In this document: positions 10,355 through 18,835 of the stretch, piece by piece | How positions within the stretch are numbered: position 1 is the stretch's first letter | Layout: each line of letters starts with the position of its first letter | Assembly: GCA_021202985.1 (NCBI GenBank) | Contig: JAJQCA010000017.1 | Coordinates: forward strand, 1-54,911 | From: Alistipes sp. | Lineage (GTDB): Bacteria > Bacteroidota > Bacteroidia > Bacteroidales > Rikenellaceae | Length of the DNA: 54,911 nt | Direction of reading: 5' to 3' | Made by a program: the position numbers and the translations under genes | The notes under the pieces: model-generated | What the model was told of the DNA's origin: nothing | The model's database searches: none | The model's input: only the letters and a program-made list of their open reading frames with translations

Positions 10355-11959
10355 ATGAAACGATTAGCATACAGCTCGCTTAAAATAGCGCTCGCGGCCC
10401 TTGCTTTTATGGCGATAACCGTCTCGTGTAACGACGACGACCCGGGATACGTCGACGTGGCCGACCGCCTGTTCATGCCGTTGTACTTCAACGACAGTAT
10501 CTACGTGGAGGAGAATACCATGCACGTAGGCTGGTACGGACTGAAGGAAGCCACCGGTTACCGACTCCAGCTCAGCACCGACGGATTCGAAACAATATTC
10601 CTCGAGCAGGTTACCCCGGAATTTTACGTGATAATCCCCGACCTGCCCTACTCCACCGCCTTCAATATAAGGCTTCAGGCCGTGGCCGCCAACGAGTCGC
10701 GCAACTCTCTTTTCAACGAGTTCGAGAGCAGCGTGTCGACGGAATCGGGTCCGACCATCAACATCCTTAAAGCCATACAGGAACTCACATCCTCGTCCGT
10801 AACGCTCGCATGGGAACAGGGTACCGAATACAACGTGACCGGGGTAACCCTCTACCAGGACGGCGTGGAAGCGGAGACCGTGACTTCCGGATTGTCCAAC
10901 CACGAGTACACCTTCACGGGCCTGACTCCCGAGACGGAATATTCCATTACGCTGCTGAGCGACCATGAACTTTACCCGTACGTGGGAAGCGTCTCGTTCA
11001 CCACCTATCCCACCGGTTACATCACGGTCAACCCCGGCGACGACCTGGACGCTCTGGTCGCCCGGAACCCCGGGGGAACGTTCCTGCTGAAACAGGGCGG
11101 CTCCTACTCTCTGACCGACCCCGATCTGGATAAGAGCATGTACATTATAGGCGACGTGGGCGAAGAGAAAGTAGTGTTCTACATCGAGGGCGAGTATCAG
11201 CCCGTGGCAAACGCCAACGTCGGGTTCCTCCGGTTCCGCAACCTCGATATCGACGGCTATCCGGAAGGTGCGGCCGACTACGTGACCGGCATGTTCATTT
11301 CCGACGGCGACAACGCACCGTTTACGCTCGACCTGGTGGAATTTACCGACTGTACGATATCCAATACCCAGTGGGCATTCATCTACCTCAAATACGACGG
11401 GCAGGTAATCAACAACGTGGTGATCGACAACTGCGTAATGAACAACCTCGGCGCCGAGTGGGGCCAGGAGGCTCCCATAGTGGGCGTGCAGGGTTCCGGT
11501 AACGGTTACCACAACGTTTCGGTGACCAATTCGACCCTGATGAACTGCCCGGGCGGCGTGGTGAAGAGCAACATTTCGGCCAGCGGCGACATCACGATCG
11601 AAAACTGCACGTTCTACTACACCATGCGCGGAACCTACCCGCTGATAAATTACCAGACATTCGACGTGGCCGGAAACATTACCTTAAGGAACAACCTGTT
11701 CGGTAAGAACTTCGCGCAGACCGACGACGATACGGGCGTCGGAGCCACCGTGAACGGGACCGGCCTTGTGAGCACTTCCCTAATCACGGGCAACTACGGC
11801 ACCAGCGACTACCGCGCCGAAGAGAACCCGATACCGGGGCTTAGCAGCGCCGGCGGCGATTCGTACGAGGTGTTCCGCGACCCGGACAACCGGGACCTGA
11901 CGATAATCGGCCGGACCATGACACGTGTCCGCGCGGGCGACCAGCGCTGGTACGAATAA
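10355..11959 (+). CDS. Surface lipoprotein with fibronectin III and right-handed beta-helix (DUF4957/DUF5123 type)
   Basis: 534 residues. Signal peptide with a lipobox Cys in AITVSCNDDD; one or two fibronectin-III-like domains (about 30-225, with LTPETEYSITLLSD); then a parallel beta-helix (about 235-520) rich in Asn ladders such as NNVVIDNCVMNN and ITIENCTFYYTM. Proteins of this architecture occupy the SusE/SusF slot in pectin loci of Bacteroidetes and are thought to bind pectic glycans at the surface. The helix fold is that of pectate lyases, but I could not identify their catalytic residues, so binding is the safer call. Last gene before a strong hairpin, so probably the end of the susCD transcript. 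Confidence 0.75.
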   Translation: MKRLAYSSLKIALAALAFMAITVSCNDDDPGYVDVADRLFMPLYFNDSIYVEENTMHVGWYGLKEATGYRLQLSTDGFETIFLEQVTPEFYVIIPDLPYSTAFNIRLQAVAANESRNSLFNEFESSVSTESGPTINILKAIQELTSSSVTLAWEQGTEYNVTGVTLYQDGVEAETVTSGLSNHEYTFTGLTPETEYSITLLSDHELYPYVGSVSFTTYPTGYITVNPGDDLDALVARNPGGTFLLKQGGSYSLTDPDLDKSMYIIGDVGEEKVVFYIEGEYQPVANANVGFLRFRNLDIDGYPEGAADYVTGMFISDGDNAPFTLDLVEFTDCTISNTQWAFIYLKYDGQVINNVVIDNCVMNNLGAEWGQEAPIVGVQGSGNGYHNVSVTNSTLMNCPGGVVKSNISASGDITIENCTFYYTMRGTYPLINYQTFDVAGNITLRNNLFGKNFAQTDDDTGVGATVNGTGLVSTSLITGNYGTSDYRAEENPIPGLSSAGGDSYEVFRDPDNRDLTIIGRTMTRVRAGDQRWYE

Positions 11960-11983
11960 CCGGCCTTCGAGCAGCTTAAAAAG

Positions 11984-12001
11984 GGGGGCCGCACGGCCCC
12001 C
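11984..12001 (+). terminator. Terminator or attenuator after the susCD operon
   Basis: A 7-bp GC stem (GGGGGCC at 11984-11990, GGCCCCC at 11995-12001) with a 4-base loop, followed by TTCATTT. A second, weaker hairpin (GGCGAC/GTCGCC, 12071-12089) lies in the leader of the next gene. Partial read-through into the esterase genes is likely. Confidence 0.65.
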
Positions 12002-12118
12002 TTCATTTAATCCGGACAGGCAATGTCACCTGACGCTACTGCCGGACCGCAAATACCTAACGGCCCTCCCGGCGACGGGTTTTGTCGCCGGCGTCCGGCC
12101 TGCCGAACCTTTGGAAGA

Positions 12119-13554
12119 ATGAAATCGAAAAGTTACATATCAGCGCTGGCCGCGTTGTGGGCTTTAGCCGCCTGCCCCGCTCCCGCGCGTACGCAGGGAC
12201 CGGAAGTCGGCCAAGGCAGGGAAACGCCTTTGTCGGAAGTGCTCGACACCATCGCCGGGATGTACGGGGCGAGTATCAGCTACACCGAACAGCAGGTGGA
12301 AGGCAAGACGGTGGATTATGCCCCGTGGAGGATTCGCGGCGATATCCACACTTCCCTCAAAGGTATACTCGACCTTTTCGGTATGGGTTACTACAACGCC
12401 TACGGGACGGACCGGTTCCGCATAGGGGAGTTCGAATACTACCGCTGGAGCGTGGCTGAGGGAGAGTGGTTCCTGCAACAGCTCGAGTCCGCGACCCCTA
12501 CCCTCCCGGCATGGGAGCGGCGCAGGGAGGAAATCGGTGCGCACCTGCCCGCGGCTTTGATGTTAGACGGGCTGCCGGCCCGGCTCTGGTCCGAACCCGT
12601 GGAAGGCCCGCTGCAAACGAGGGACGGGTACGCGCTGCGGAACGTGGCGCTCGAAGTGCTGCCCGGCTACTACGTGTGCGGTACGGTCTATTTCCCGGAA
12701 GGGCGGACCGGCCTCCGGCCGGTGGTGCTCTGCCCGAACGGCCACTGGGAGGGAGGGCGTTACCGCGACGACCACCAGTACCTCTGCGCTTCGCTGGCCC
12801 GGATGGGCGCGGTGGCGGCGAGTTACGACCTTTTCGCATGGGGGGAAGGATTGTTGCAGTTCGAACCCGAAGACCACTCGCGGGAGCTTTCCATGACGTT
12901 CCAGACCGTAGCGTCGATGCGGTGGCTCGACTACCTGCTCGCCATGCCCGGGACGGATTCCGACCGGGTGGGCGTCACCGGCGGGTCGGGCGCGGGAACT
13001 CACAGCGTACTGCTCACCGCCCTCGACGAGAGGATAAAGGTGTGCGCTCCGGTGGTAAGCCTGTCGTGCCACTTCTTCGGCGGTTGTCCGTGCGAAAGCG
13101 GGATGCCGGTGCACGTGAAGGACGGGAAGATGTTTACCGACAACGTGGAGATTGCCGCGATGGCCGCACCCCGGCCCATGCTCGTGGTGTCGGACGGTGC
13201 GGACTGGACGTTCAAAGTACCGGAAATCGAATACCCGTACCTGCGGAGGATGTACGCACTGTACGGTGCGGAGGACGCGGTGGAGAATGTCCATTTCGGC
13301 GACGGGAAGCACGATTTCGGCCCCCCCCCGAACGGCAGGCCGTGTACGGCTTTATGGCGCGCCGGCTCGGATTGGACCCGGAGGCGGCGGCGGGACCGGA
13401 CGGCACCCCCGACGAATCGGGCTGCACCGTGGAACCGGTAGAGGGACTTCTCAGTTTCGGCCCCGACGGCAGCGGATTGCCCGCAGGCGCCGTGAAAGGA
13501 TACGACAGTCTGGCGAAGGTGCTCGAGAACCTGCGGAAGGCAAACAAACCTTAA
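12119..13554 (+). CDS. STN-domain carbohydrate acetylesterase lipoprotein, frame interrupted at C9
   Basis: About 477 residues if two bases are removed from the C9 run. A lipobox (ALAAC) gives a lipid anchor. Residues about 38-105 look like an STN domain (PLSEVLDTIAGMYGASISYT), a fold otherwise found at the N-terminus of TonB-dependent receptors and secretins. Residues about 160-460 are an alpha/beta hydrolase of the acetylxylan-esterase-like kind. The nucleophile is in VTGGSGAGTH, a likely acid in SDGADWT, and the His in KHDFGP. The frame breaks immediately after this His at 13321-13329 and resumes as ERQAVYGFMARRLGLD, which relatives continue with. Without correction the protein loses its normal C-terminus but keeps the triad. 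Probably removes acetyl groups from pectin. It is 7 bases upstream of the first pectin methylesterase gene. Confidence 0.8.
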
Positions 13555-13560
13555 TCGACT

Positions 13561-14637
13561 ATGAAATACCATACTTTAATTATATTGGCGCTTGTCGCGG
13601 TAATGGCCGGGTGTACAAGCCGGGGACCGGGCGCGGCGGGAACCGTAATCACCGTGGCCGCCGACGGCTCCGGCGACTACGCGACAATTGCCGGGGCGGT
13701 AAGCGCGGCACCGGACCACCCTGCCGCGGCCACGGTCATTTACGTACGTCCGGGGACTTACTACGAGAAAGTAATAGTGCCCGCATCCAAAACAAACCTC
13801 GTGCTCTACGGGGAGGACGCCGCCGCCACGGTGCTCACCTACGACGACCACGCGGCCCGGGATGACGGTCAGGGCGGTACACTGGGTACGTTCCGCACGG
13901 CGACCCTCGAAGTGGACGCCGAAGATTTCATGGCGGTCAACATCACTATCGGGAACAGCTTCCCGAACACCAGGGAGAACATTGAACGGCTGGGCGACGT
14001 GCAGGCAGTGGCGGTGAAAGTAAATTCGGACCGGGCCTGCTTCTACGACTGCCGTATAACCGGATACCAGGATACGTTCCTGGGTAACGGCTCGGGGCGG
14101 ATATACCTGCGCGACTGCTATATAGATGGCAATGTCGACTTTATATTCGGTAGCGCCGTGATGGTGTTCGACCGGTGTACCACCTATGCCAACAGGCACA
14201 ACAGCGTGGTGGCCGCACCGTCCACCCTGCCGGAATCCCGGTACGGTACCGTGTTCCTCGACTGCGACCTAAGAGCCATGGCGGAGGGTGAGCCGGATTT
14301 CAACGGCACCCCGTTCCGGTTCTTCCACCTCGGGCGGCCGTGGCGTAACCGGCCCCGCGCCGTATTCGTGCGGTGCAACACCCCGGAAACGCTCAACCCG
14401 GAAGGCTGGACTACCATGGGCGACAATGAGCCGCTACTGCTTGCCGAGTACCGTAACACCGGACCCGGGGCCTCCCCCGACCGGCTGGCCCGCAGGGCCA
14501 ACGGCGGCAGGCAGCTCACCGAAAGCGAGGCCGGGGAATACACCCTGCCACGAATATTCTCTAAAGAGACCCATCCCGGATACCAATCCGACTGGCTCCC
14601 GCCGGACAAATTCGAAATTCAAAGCCCCGAACGATGA
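13561..14637 (+). CDS. Pectin methylesterase, CE8, lipoprotein
   Basis: 358 residues with a lipobox Cys (VAVMAGCTSR), so it is membrane-anchored. The CE8 signature blocks are all present: GTYYEKV, QAVAV, QDTF with the catalytic Gln-Asp, DFIFG with the second catalytic Asp, and HLGRPW with the substrate Arg. It hydrolyses methyl esters of galacturonate in homogalacturonan, releasing methanol. It overlaps the next CE8 gene by four bases (ATGA), so the pair is translationally coupled. The two copies are clearly diverged, suggesting different ester patterns or chain lengths. Confidence 0.93.
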   Translation: MKYHTLIILALVAVMAGCTSRGPGAAGTVITVAADGSGDYATIAGAVSAAPDHPAAATVIYVRPGTYYEKVIVPASKTNLVLYGEDAAATVLTYDDHAARDDGQGGTLGTFRTATLEVDAEDFMAVNITIGNSFPNTRENIERLGDVQAVAVKVNSDRACFYDCRITGYQDTFLGNGSGRIYLRDCYIDGNVDFIFGSAVMVFDRCTTYANRHNSVVAAPSTLPESRYGTVFLDCDLRAMAEGEPDFNGTPFRFFHLGRPWRNRPRAVFVRCNTPETLNPEGWTTMGDNEPLLLAEYRNTGPGASPDRLARRANGGRQLTESEAGEYTLPRIFSKETHPGYQSDWLPPDKFEIQSPER

Positions 14638-15635
14638 AAAAAACCACCTTTTTCCTCTTTTTCGTCATGGCCCTGATGGCCTCGACGTCCCGCCTGACCG
14701 CTTCGGGCAGGTACGAGTTCACCGTGGACCCGTCGGGAGCGGGCGACTTTACGACCATCCGGGAGGCCATAGACGCCATGCCCGACTACGGAAAGGGACC
14801 CCAGGTTACCATTTTTATCCGTAACGGCGTCTACCGCGAGAAGGTGGACGTCGGCCGGTCGAAACACAACCTGAGGTTCGTGGGCGAGGACCGGGACAGC
14901 GTGGTGATCGTGTACGACGACCATGCCACGCGCCCGGACATTACCGGTACGGGCATCGGCACGTCGGGTTCGGCCACGGTGTTCGTACATGGCGACAAGG
15001 TGACCATGGAGAATATCACGTTCGTGAACGATGCCGGGCCTGTGGGCCAGGCGGTGGCCGTGAGCGTGACGGGCGATAAGGCCGTGTTCCGTAACTGCCG
15101 GTTCCTCGGCTTTCAGGACACACTCTACTGCCGCGGGCCGGAAGGCAGGCAATATTTCGAGGAGTGCTATATAGAAGGGACAATAGACTTTATTTTCGGT
15201 TTCACCACAGCGGTTTTCAACCGGTGTGAGATTCGTTCCAAATCGGACTCGTACATAACCGCCGCGGGCACTCTGGAGGGAAAACAATGGGGGTTCCTGT
15301 TTATCGACTGCCGGCTTACGGCCGAGCCGGGCGTGAGCGCCGTCTATCTCGGCCGGGCATGGAGACCCTACGCCCGGACGGCGTTTATCCGCTGCGAAAT
15401 GGGCGACCATATCGTACCGGCGGGTTGGGACGACTGGGGCAAACCGGAAGCCCGCGAAAACTCGTTCTATGCCGAGTGGGGAAATACCGGCCCGGGGTCG
15501 GACCTGTCGGAACGTGTAGGCTGGATGCATAAGCTGACAGCGGAGGAGGCGGCGCGGTTTACCGTGGCCGAAGCACTCGCAGGCAGCGACGGCTGGAACC
15601 CGGTAACGGGAGAGGATAACTCAACAGACCTGTAA
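14634..15635 (+). CDS. Second pectin methylesterase, CE8, periplasmic or secreted
   Basis: 333 residues with an ordinary signal peptide (cleavage probably after LTASG) and no lipobox Cys, unlike its upstream partner. CE8 blocks: GVYREKV, QAVAV, QDTLY, DFIFG and YLGRAW, where the usual LGRPW proline is Ala. Catalytic residues are intact. The difference in anchoring suggests one enzyme works at the surface and this one in the periplasm; this is inference. Last gene of the plus-strand esterase run; a terminator follows. Confidence 0.93.
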   Translation: MKKTTFFLFFVMALMASTSRLTASGRYEFTVDPSGAGDFTTIREAIDAMPDYGKGPQVTIFIRNGVYREKVDVGRSKHNLRFVGEDRDSVVIVYDDHATRPDITGTGIGTSGSATVFVHGDKVTMENITFVNDAGPVGQAVAVSVTGDKAVFRNCRFLGFQDTLYCRGPEGRQYFEECYIEGTIDFIFGFTTAVFNRCEIRSKSDSYITAAGTLEGKQWGFLFIDCRLTAEPGVSAVYLGRAWRPYARTAFIRCEMGDHIVPAGWDDWGKPEARENSFYAEWGNTGPGSDLSERVGWMHKLTAEEAARFTVAEALAGSDGWNPVTGEDNSTDL

Positions 15636-15797
15636 AAGACTATACCGGGAAGGATTTCCGGAGTGTTTTGGCGATAAATTTCCGACGGCCGGATTGGAGG
15701 CCACGCCATGGGACCTTAATGTCGGGAGAAATTAAGACGCCCCGGAATCGGATATATCCGGTATCGAGCGGTCCGGACTTCCCGGTATAAATCGAAG

Positions 15798-15822
15798 GAG
15801 GGTTACCAACGCGGTAACCCTC
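15798..15822 (+). terminator. Terminator of the esterase operon
   Basis: Perfect 10-bp stem (GAGGGTTACC at 15798-15807, GGTAACCCTC at 15813-15822) with a 5-base loop and a T-rich tail (TCCTCTTT). The rest of 15636-15957, between the CE8 gene and the convergent acetylesterase gene, holds no gene that I can support. Confidence 0.75.
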
Positions 15823-15957
15823 TCCTCTTTATAGTATTATAGTGTCCCGGAGAGCGGATGCGGAGGCAGTCCCGAAGAGTGGACACACATGCAGTGTAGA
15901 CGGCAGGTCCGGCGATTGGTCACAATGTGTGGCCGCGAAACCCCGCTTCCCGGAATC

Positions 15958-16707
15958 TCACGGTACCGGGACCTCCGCTATGTGTTCACACAAGGGGGAC
16001 AGGCCGAGACTCATAACCTCCCGGACAACTATCCCCGCCACGCGCATCGCCCCGTATTCCGAGAAATGGGTGTTGTCTTCCAGTCCTTCCGGGCGGCGGG
16101 AATCCTCTCCCGGGCCGAAATGGAGGAAAATCCGTTTGGAGCCTTCCGGGCCATGCTCCATAAGCAGGCGCCGGGTTTTGGTCGTAAGGTCTATAAGCAG
16201 CGTGCCGGACGATTCAGCCACATCGTGTACGACGCCCGGGTAATCGCCGTGGGTAAATTCGAGGTTCCCCTCGCTGTCGAACCTGCGGCGGCTTACCGGC
16301 GTGAACAGTACCGGCGTGGCCCCCTTCGCCCGGATATCGGCCACGAACCGGGCGAGGTTACGGCCGTAATCGGCCGGTGAAGAAAACCTTTCGCCCTCCT
16401 TCGGGTCGTTGTGGCCGAACTGTATGAATACGAAATCGCCCGGTCGGGTCAGCGACAGAAGCTCGTCCCATCTCCCTTCGTCGATAAAACTCCGGGTGCT
16501 CCGGCCTCCCCGTGCAAGGTTCACCACCTCGACCCCATCGTCGAAAAAGCGCGGTAACACCTGACCCCAGCCCCAGTCGGGTGTGGTCCGGTGGTCGGCG
16601 TCCTGCACGGTCGAATCTCCCGCGAGCAGCAGGCGCAGACGGGCTTCCTGCCCGTAGCCGGCGGTGGTTGAAAACAAAATCGAAATAGCGATTAATATCC
16701 TGACCAT
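15958..16707 (-). CDS. SGNH/GDSL acetylesterase, CE12 (rhamnogalacturonan acetylesterase) type
   Basis: 249 residues with a signal peptide ending in GYGQ. Block I is AGDSTVQ (nucleophile Ser), block II has NLARGGRSTRSF, block III is GHND and block V is DNTHFSEYGA (catalytic Asp and His). This set is that of CE12 enzymes, which remove acetyl groups from rhamnogalacturonan I or related pectins. It is transcribed against the CE8 genes and divergently from the Gfo/Idh/MocA gene, across a 325-base spacer. Substrate is inferred from family and context. Confidence 0.87.
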   Translation of the reverse strand: MVRILIAISILFSTTAGYGQEARLRLLLAGDSTVQDADHRTTPDWGWGQVLPRFFDDGVEVVNLARGGRSTRSFIDEGRWDELLSLTRPGDFVFIQFGHNDPKEGERFSSPADYGRNLARFVADIRAKGATPVLFTPVSRRRFDSEGNLEFTHGDYPGVVHDVAESSGTLLIDLTTKTRRLLMEHGPEGSKRIFLHFGPGEDSRRPEGLEDNTHFSEYGAMRVAGIVVREVMSLGLSPLCEHIAEVPVP

Positions 16708-17032
16708 AACTCTTTACTTATTAAGTGCGATAAAAATAGTATAATTCCGGGTATTGCCCAACACGGTCCGAAAAGTCGCCTCCGCGCGTACCGGATTATG
16801 TAATTTCGGCGGAAATTCCCCGGAGGGGTGTATTTTTAAGATAAATTATTATATTTACAATCGGCAGAATATAACCCGGACCAGCAGCACTCTTATTCAT
16901 CTGATTTCAACCGGCACGCGGGTGCCGGACGGGATTAGTATAAACCGCGCGGCGCAGGGTCATGGGGCACCGGAAGGCTTCATCGCAAACTACTATACAA
17001 ACCTATTACTAACTTTTAAGCTACACAAACCT
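16708..17032. promoter_or_regulatory. Divergent intergenic region between acetylesterase and oxidoreductase genes
   Basis: A 325-base AT-rich spacer that must carry the promoters of both flanking genes. A possible -7 on the plus strand is TATATTTA near 16850. The upstream reading-frame extension of the oxidoreductase through this stretch lacks any signal and is not believed. No stable hairpin or known riboswitch was seen. Confidence 0.35.
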
Positions 17033-18397
17033 ATGGACAAGATTAACAGACGCAAATTCCTGCACCTTGCGGGAATCGGCGTGGCTGCCGCCGCGGCTAC
17101 TCCCTACATCGGTTCGGCCATGCCCAAAGGGCTTACAAACGAAGGGTCGGCAACCCCGGGCGGGAAAATCCGTATCGCAATCGTGGGAACCGGGTCGAGG
17201 GGAACCTATTTCAGCCGTTCGCTGGTAAGGGACCATGCCGACCAGGCCGAAATCGTAGGCCTTTGCGACATCAATCCGGGACGGGTGGAGGCCTCCAAAC
17301 AGCTCGTCGGGCTGGACTGCCCCACCTATACCGACCTGGCGCAGATGCTCAACGAGACCAAACCGGATTACCTGCTGGTCACCACCATGGACTCCACGCA
17401 CGACCTGGTTATCGTTCAGGCCCTCGAAATGGGCTACAACGTTATTACCGAAAAACCGATGACCACGGACGAAGATAAATGCCAGCGCATTATAGACGCC
17501 GAGAAACGGACCGGGAAAAAGGTTATCGTTGCCTTCAACTACCGCTACGCCAACCACCGCACCAAGATATGGGAACTGCTCCGTAACGGTGAGATAGGCG
17601 ATATAACCTCTGTCGATTTCCACTGGTATCTCAACACCTCCCACGGGGCGGACTATTTCCGCAGGTGGCACCGCAGGCGCGAGTTCGGCGGCTCGCTCTG
17701 GCTTCACAAGGCCACCCACCATTTCGACCTTCTCAACTGGTGGCTCGACACCGAACCGGAAGAGGTGTTCGCCTACGGCGAGCTGGAGTTCTACGGAAAG
17801 AACGGTCCCTACCGTGCCGAGAACTGCCGCAGCTGCCCCCATACCCGCCAGTGTAATTTCTACTTCGACCTGGCGCGCAGCGAGAACAACCGCAAGCTCT
17901 ACATAGAGAACGAACACCACGACGGCTATCTCCGCGACGGGTGCGTTTTCAAGGAAGACATAGACATCTTCGATAAGATGTGCGCTTCGATAAAATACGC
18001 AAACGGTGTGCAGGCGTCCTACTCACTGACCACTTACTCGCCATATGAGGGATACCGAATCGCATTCAACGGTACCAAGGGCCGTATCGACGCATGGGTT
18101 CAGGAGAGCCACCCCACCCACCGGGCCGATTACGAGGAGATAATGCTCTCGCGCAACTTCGGGGAGCGGGAATATATCCGTGTTATAGACGGCTCGGGCG
18201 GCCATGCCGGGGGCGACAAGAAGATGCTGGATATGATACTTACCAACGCCGACGACCCGCTGAAACAGAGGGCCGGAGTGCGCGACGGCGCAATGTCGAT
18301 ACTTACTGGCGTAGCCGCCCGCAAGAGCTGCGACTCGGGGCAACCGGTAAAAATCGCCTCGCTTACCGAGTTCGTACCCAAGGCGAAGAAAGATTAA
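17033..18397 (+). CDS. Tat-exported Gfo/Idh/MocA oxidoreductase with a Cys cluster
   Basis: 454 residues from the ATG at 17033, chosen because a twin-arginine signal (NRRKFLHLAG) begins there. Rossmann motif IAIVGTGSRG; the family's EKP motif in VITEKPMTTDED. The C-terminal half carries CRSCPHTRQC and a further DGCVF, four cysteines that look like a structural metal site and recur in related oxidoreductases. The enzyme would oxidise or reduce a sugar using a tightly held NAD(P) in the periplasm. Placed next to the pectin esterases it may act on a pectin-derived sugar, but the substrate cannot be told from the sequence. Confidence 0.85.
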   Translation: MDKINRRKFLHLAGIGVAAAAATPYIGSAMPKGLTNEGSATPGGKIRIAIVGTGSRGTYFSRSLVRDHADQAEIVGLCDINPGRVEASKQLVGLDCPTYTDLAQMLNETKPDYLLVTTMDSTHDLVIVQALEMGYNVITEKPMTTDEDKCQRIIDAEKRTGKKVIVAFNYRYANHRTKIWELLRNGEIGDITSVDFHWYLNTSHGADYFRRWHRRREFGGSLWLHKATHHFDLLNWWLDTEPEEVFAYGELEFYGKNGPYRAENCRSCPHTRQCNFYFDLARSENNRKLYIENEHHDGYLRDGCVFKEDIDIFDKMCASIKYANGVQASYSLTTYSPYEGYRIAFNGTKGRIDAWVQESHPTHRADYEEIMLSRNFGEREYIRVIDGSGGHAGGDKKMLDMILTNADDPLKQRAGVRDGAMSILTGVAARKSCDSGQPVKIASLTEFVPKAKKD

Positions 18398-18460
18398 GTA
18401 CGTTTCCGTAGCCGGGCCGCATTACGCCCACCGGGGGTGAGGGGCGCAGTGACCGCACGT

Positions 18461-18526
18461 AACGGTCTGTCGCGGCCTGTTGCGGTCTGTTGCGGCCTGT
18501 CGCGGCCTGTCGCGGCCTGTCGCGGT
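18461..18526. repeat. Tandem decamer repeat, about 6.5 copies
   Basis: The unit is YGCGGYCTGT, with several copies exactly CGCGGCCTGT; small C/T changes separate them. It lies in the 438-base gap between the oxidoreductase and transglutaminase-like genes. Direct, gap-free repeats of 10 bases exclude a CRISPR array; this is a minisatellite-like tract that may vary in copy number. Confidence 0.85.
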
Positions 18527-18607
18527 TGGAACCGGAGAGATTTCAGTTGTTCCGGTTTGGCTTAACCGGGCTACGGCGTCGGGAATTAACGGCCGATATA
18601 TATTATG

Positions 18608-18633
18608 AAGGGTGCGGCATAGGCCGCGCCCTT
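18608..18633 (+). terminator. Hairpin terminator in the gap before the transglutaminase-like gene
   Basis: Stem AAGGGTGCGGC (18608-18618) pairs with GCCGCGCCCTT (18623-18633) with one G-U pair, followed by TGTTTTT. It probably ends read-through from the oxidoreductase gene 210 bases upstream. The rest of 18398-18835 contains the decamer tract and no gene. Confidence 0.65.
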
Positions 18634-18835
18634 TGTTTTTACGTCGGCCTGCCGTAAATTTATTTTACGGCGGTCGGGGTAATATCCATACAAGGCAGTT
18701 TCTTAAGCTCAGATTGAAAGTATTACGGCCGGGCGCCGTTATATTACTGCCTGACCGCAAGCAATCAAGCTACAAGTATGCTTTGAATGACCGGAAATTT
18801 TAGTAACTTATATAAACATTAAAATAATTCCGGGA

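Noticed and set aside
13321-13329. Programmed ribosomal frameshift
   Set aside because: There is no slippery heptamer of the usual type. The other four broken genes show the same homopolymer pattern, which favours error or slippage.
16754-17032. Upstream extension of the first Gfo/Idh/MocA gene
   Set aside because: The Tat signal starts at the ATG at 17033; the extension is intergenic sequence.
18461-18526. CRISPR-like repeat
   Set aside because: The copies are contiguous decamers without spacers.
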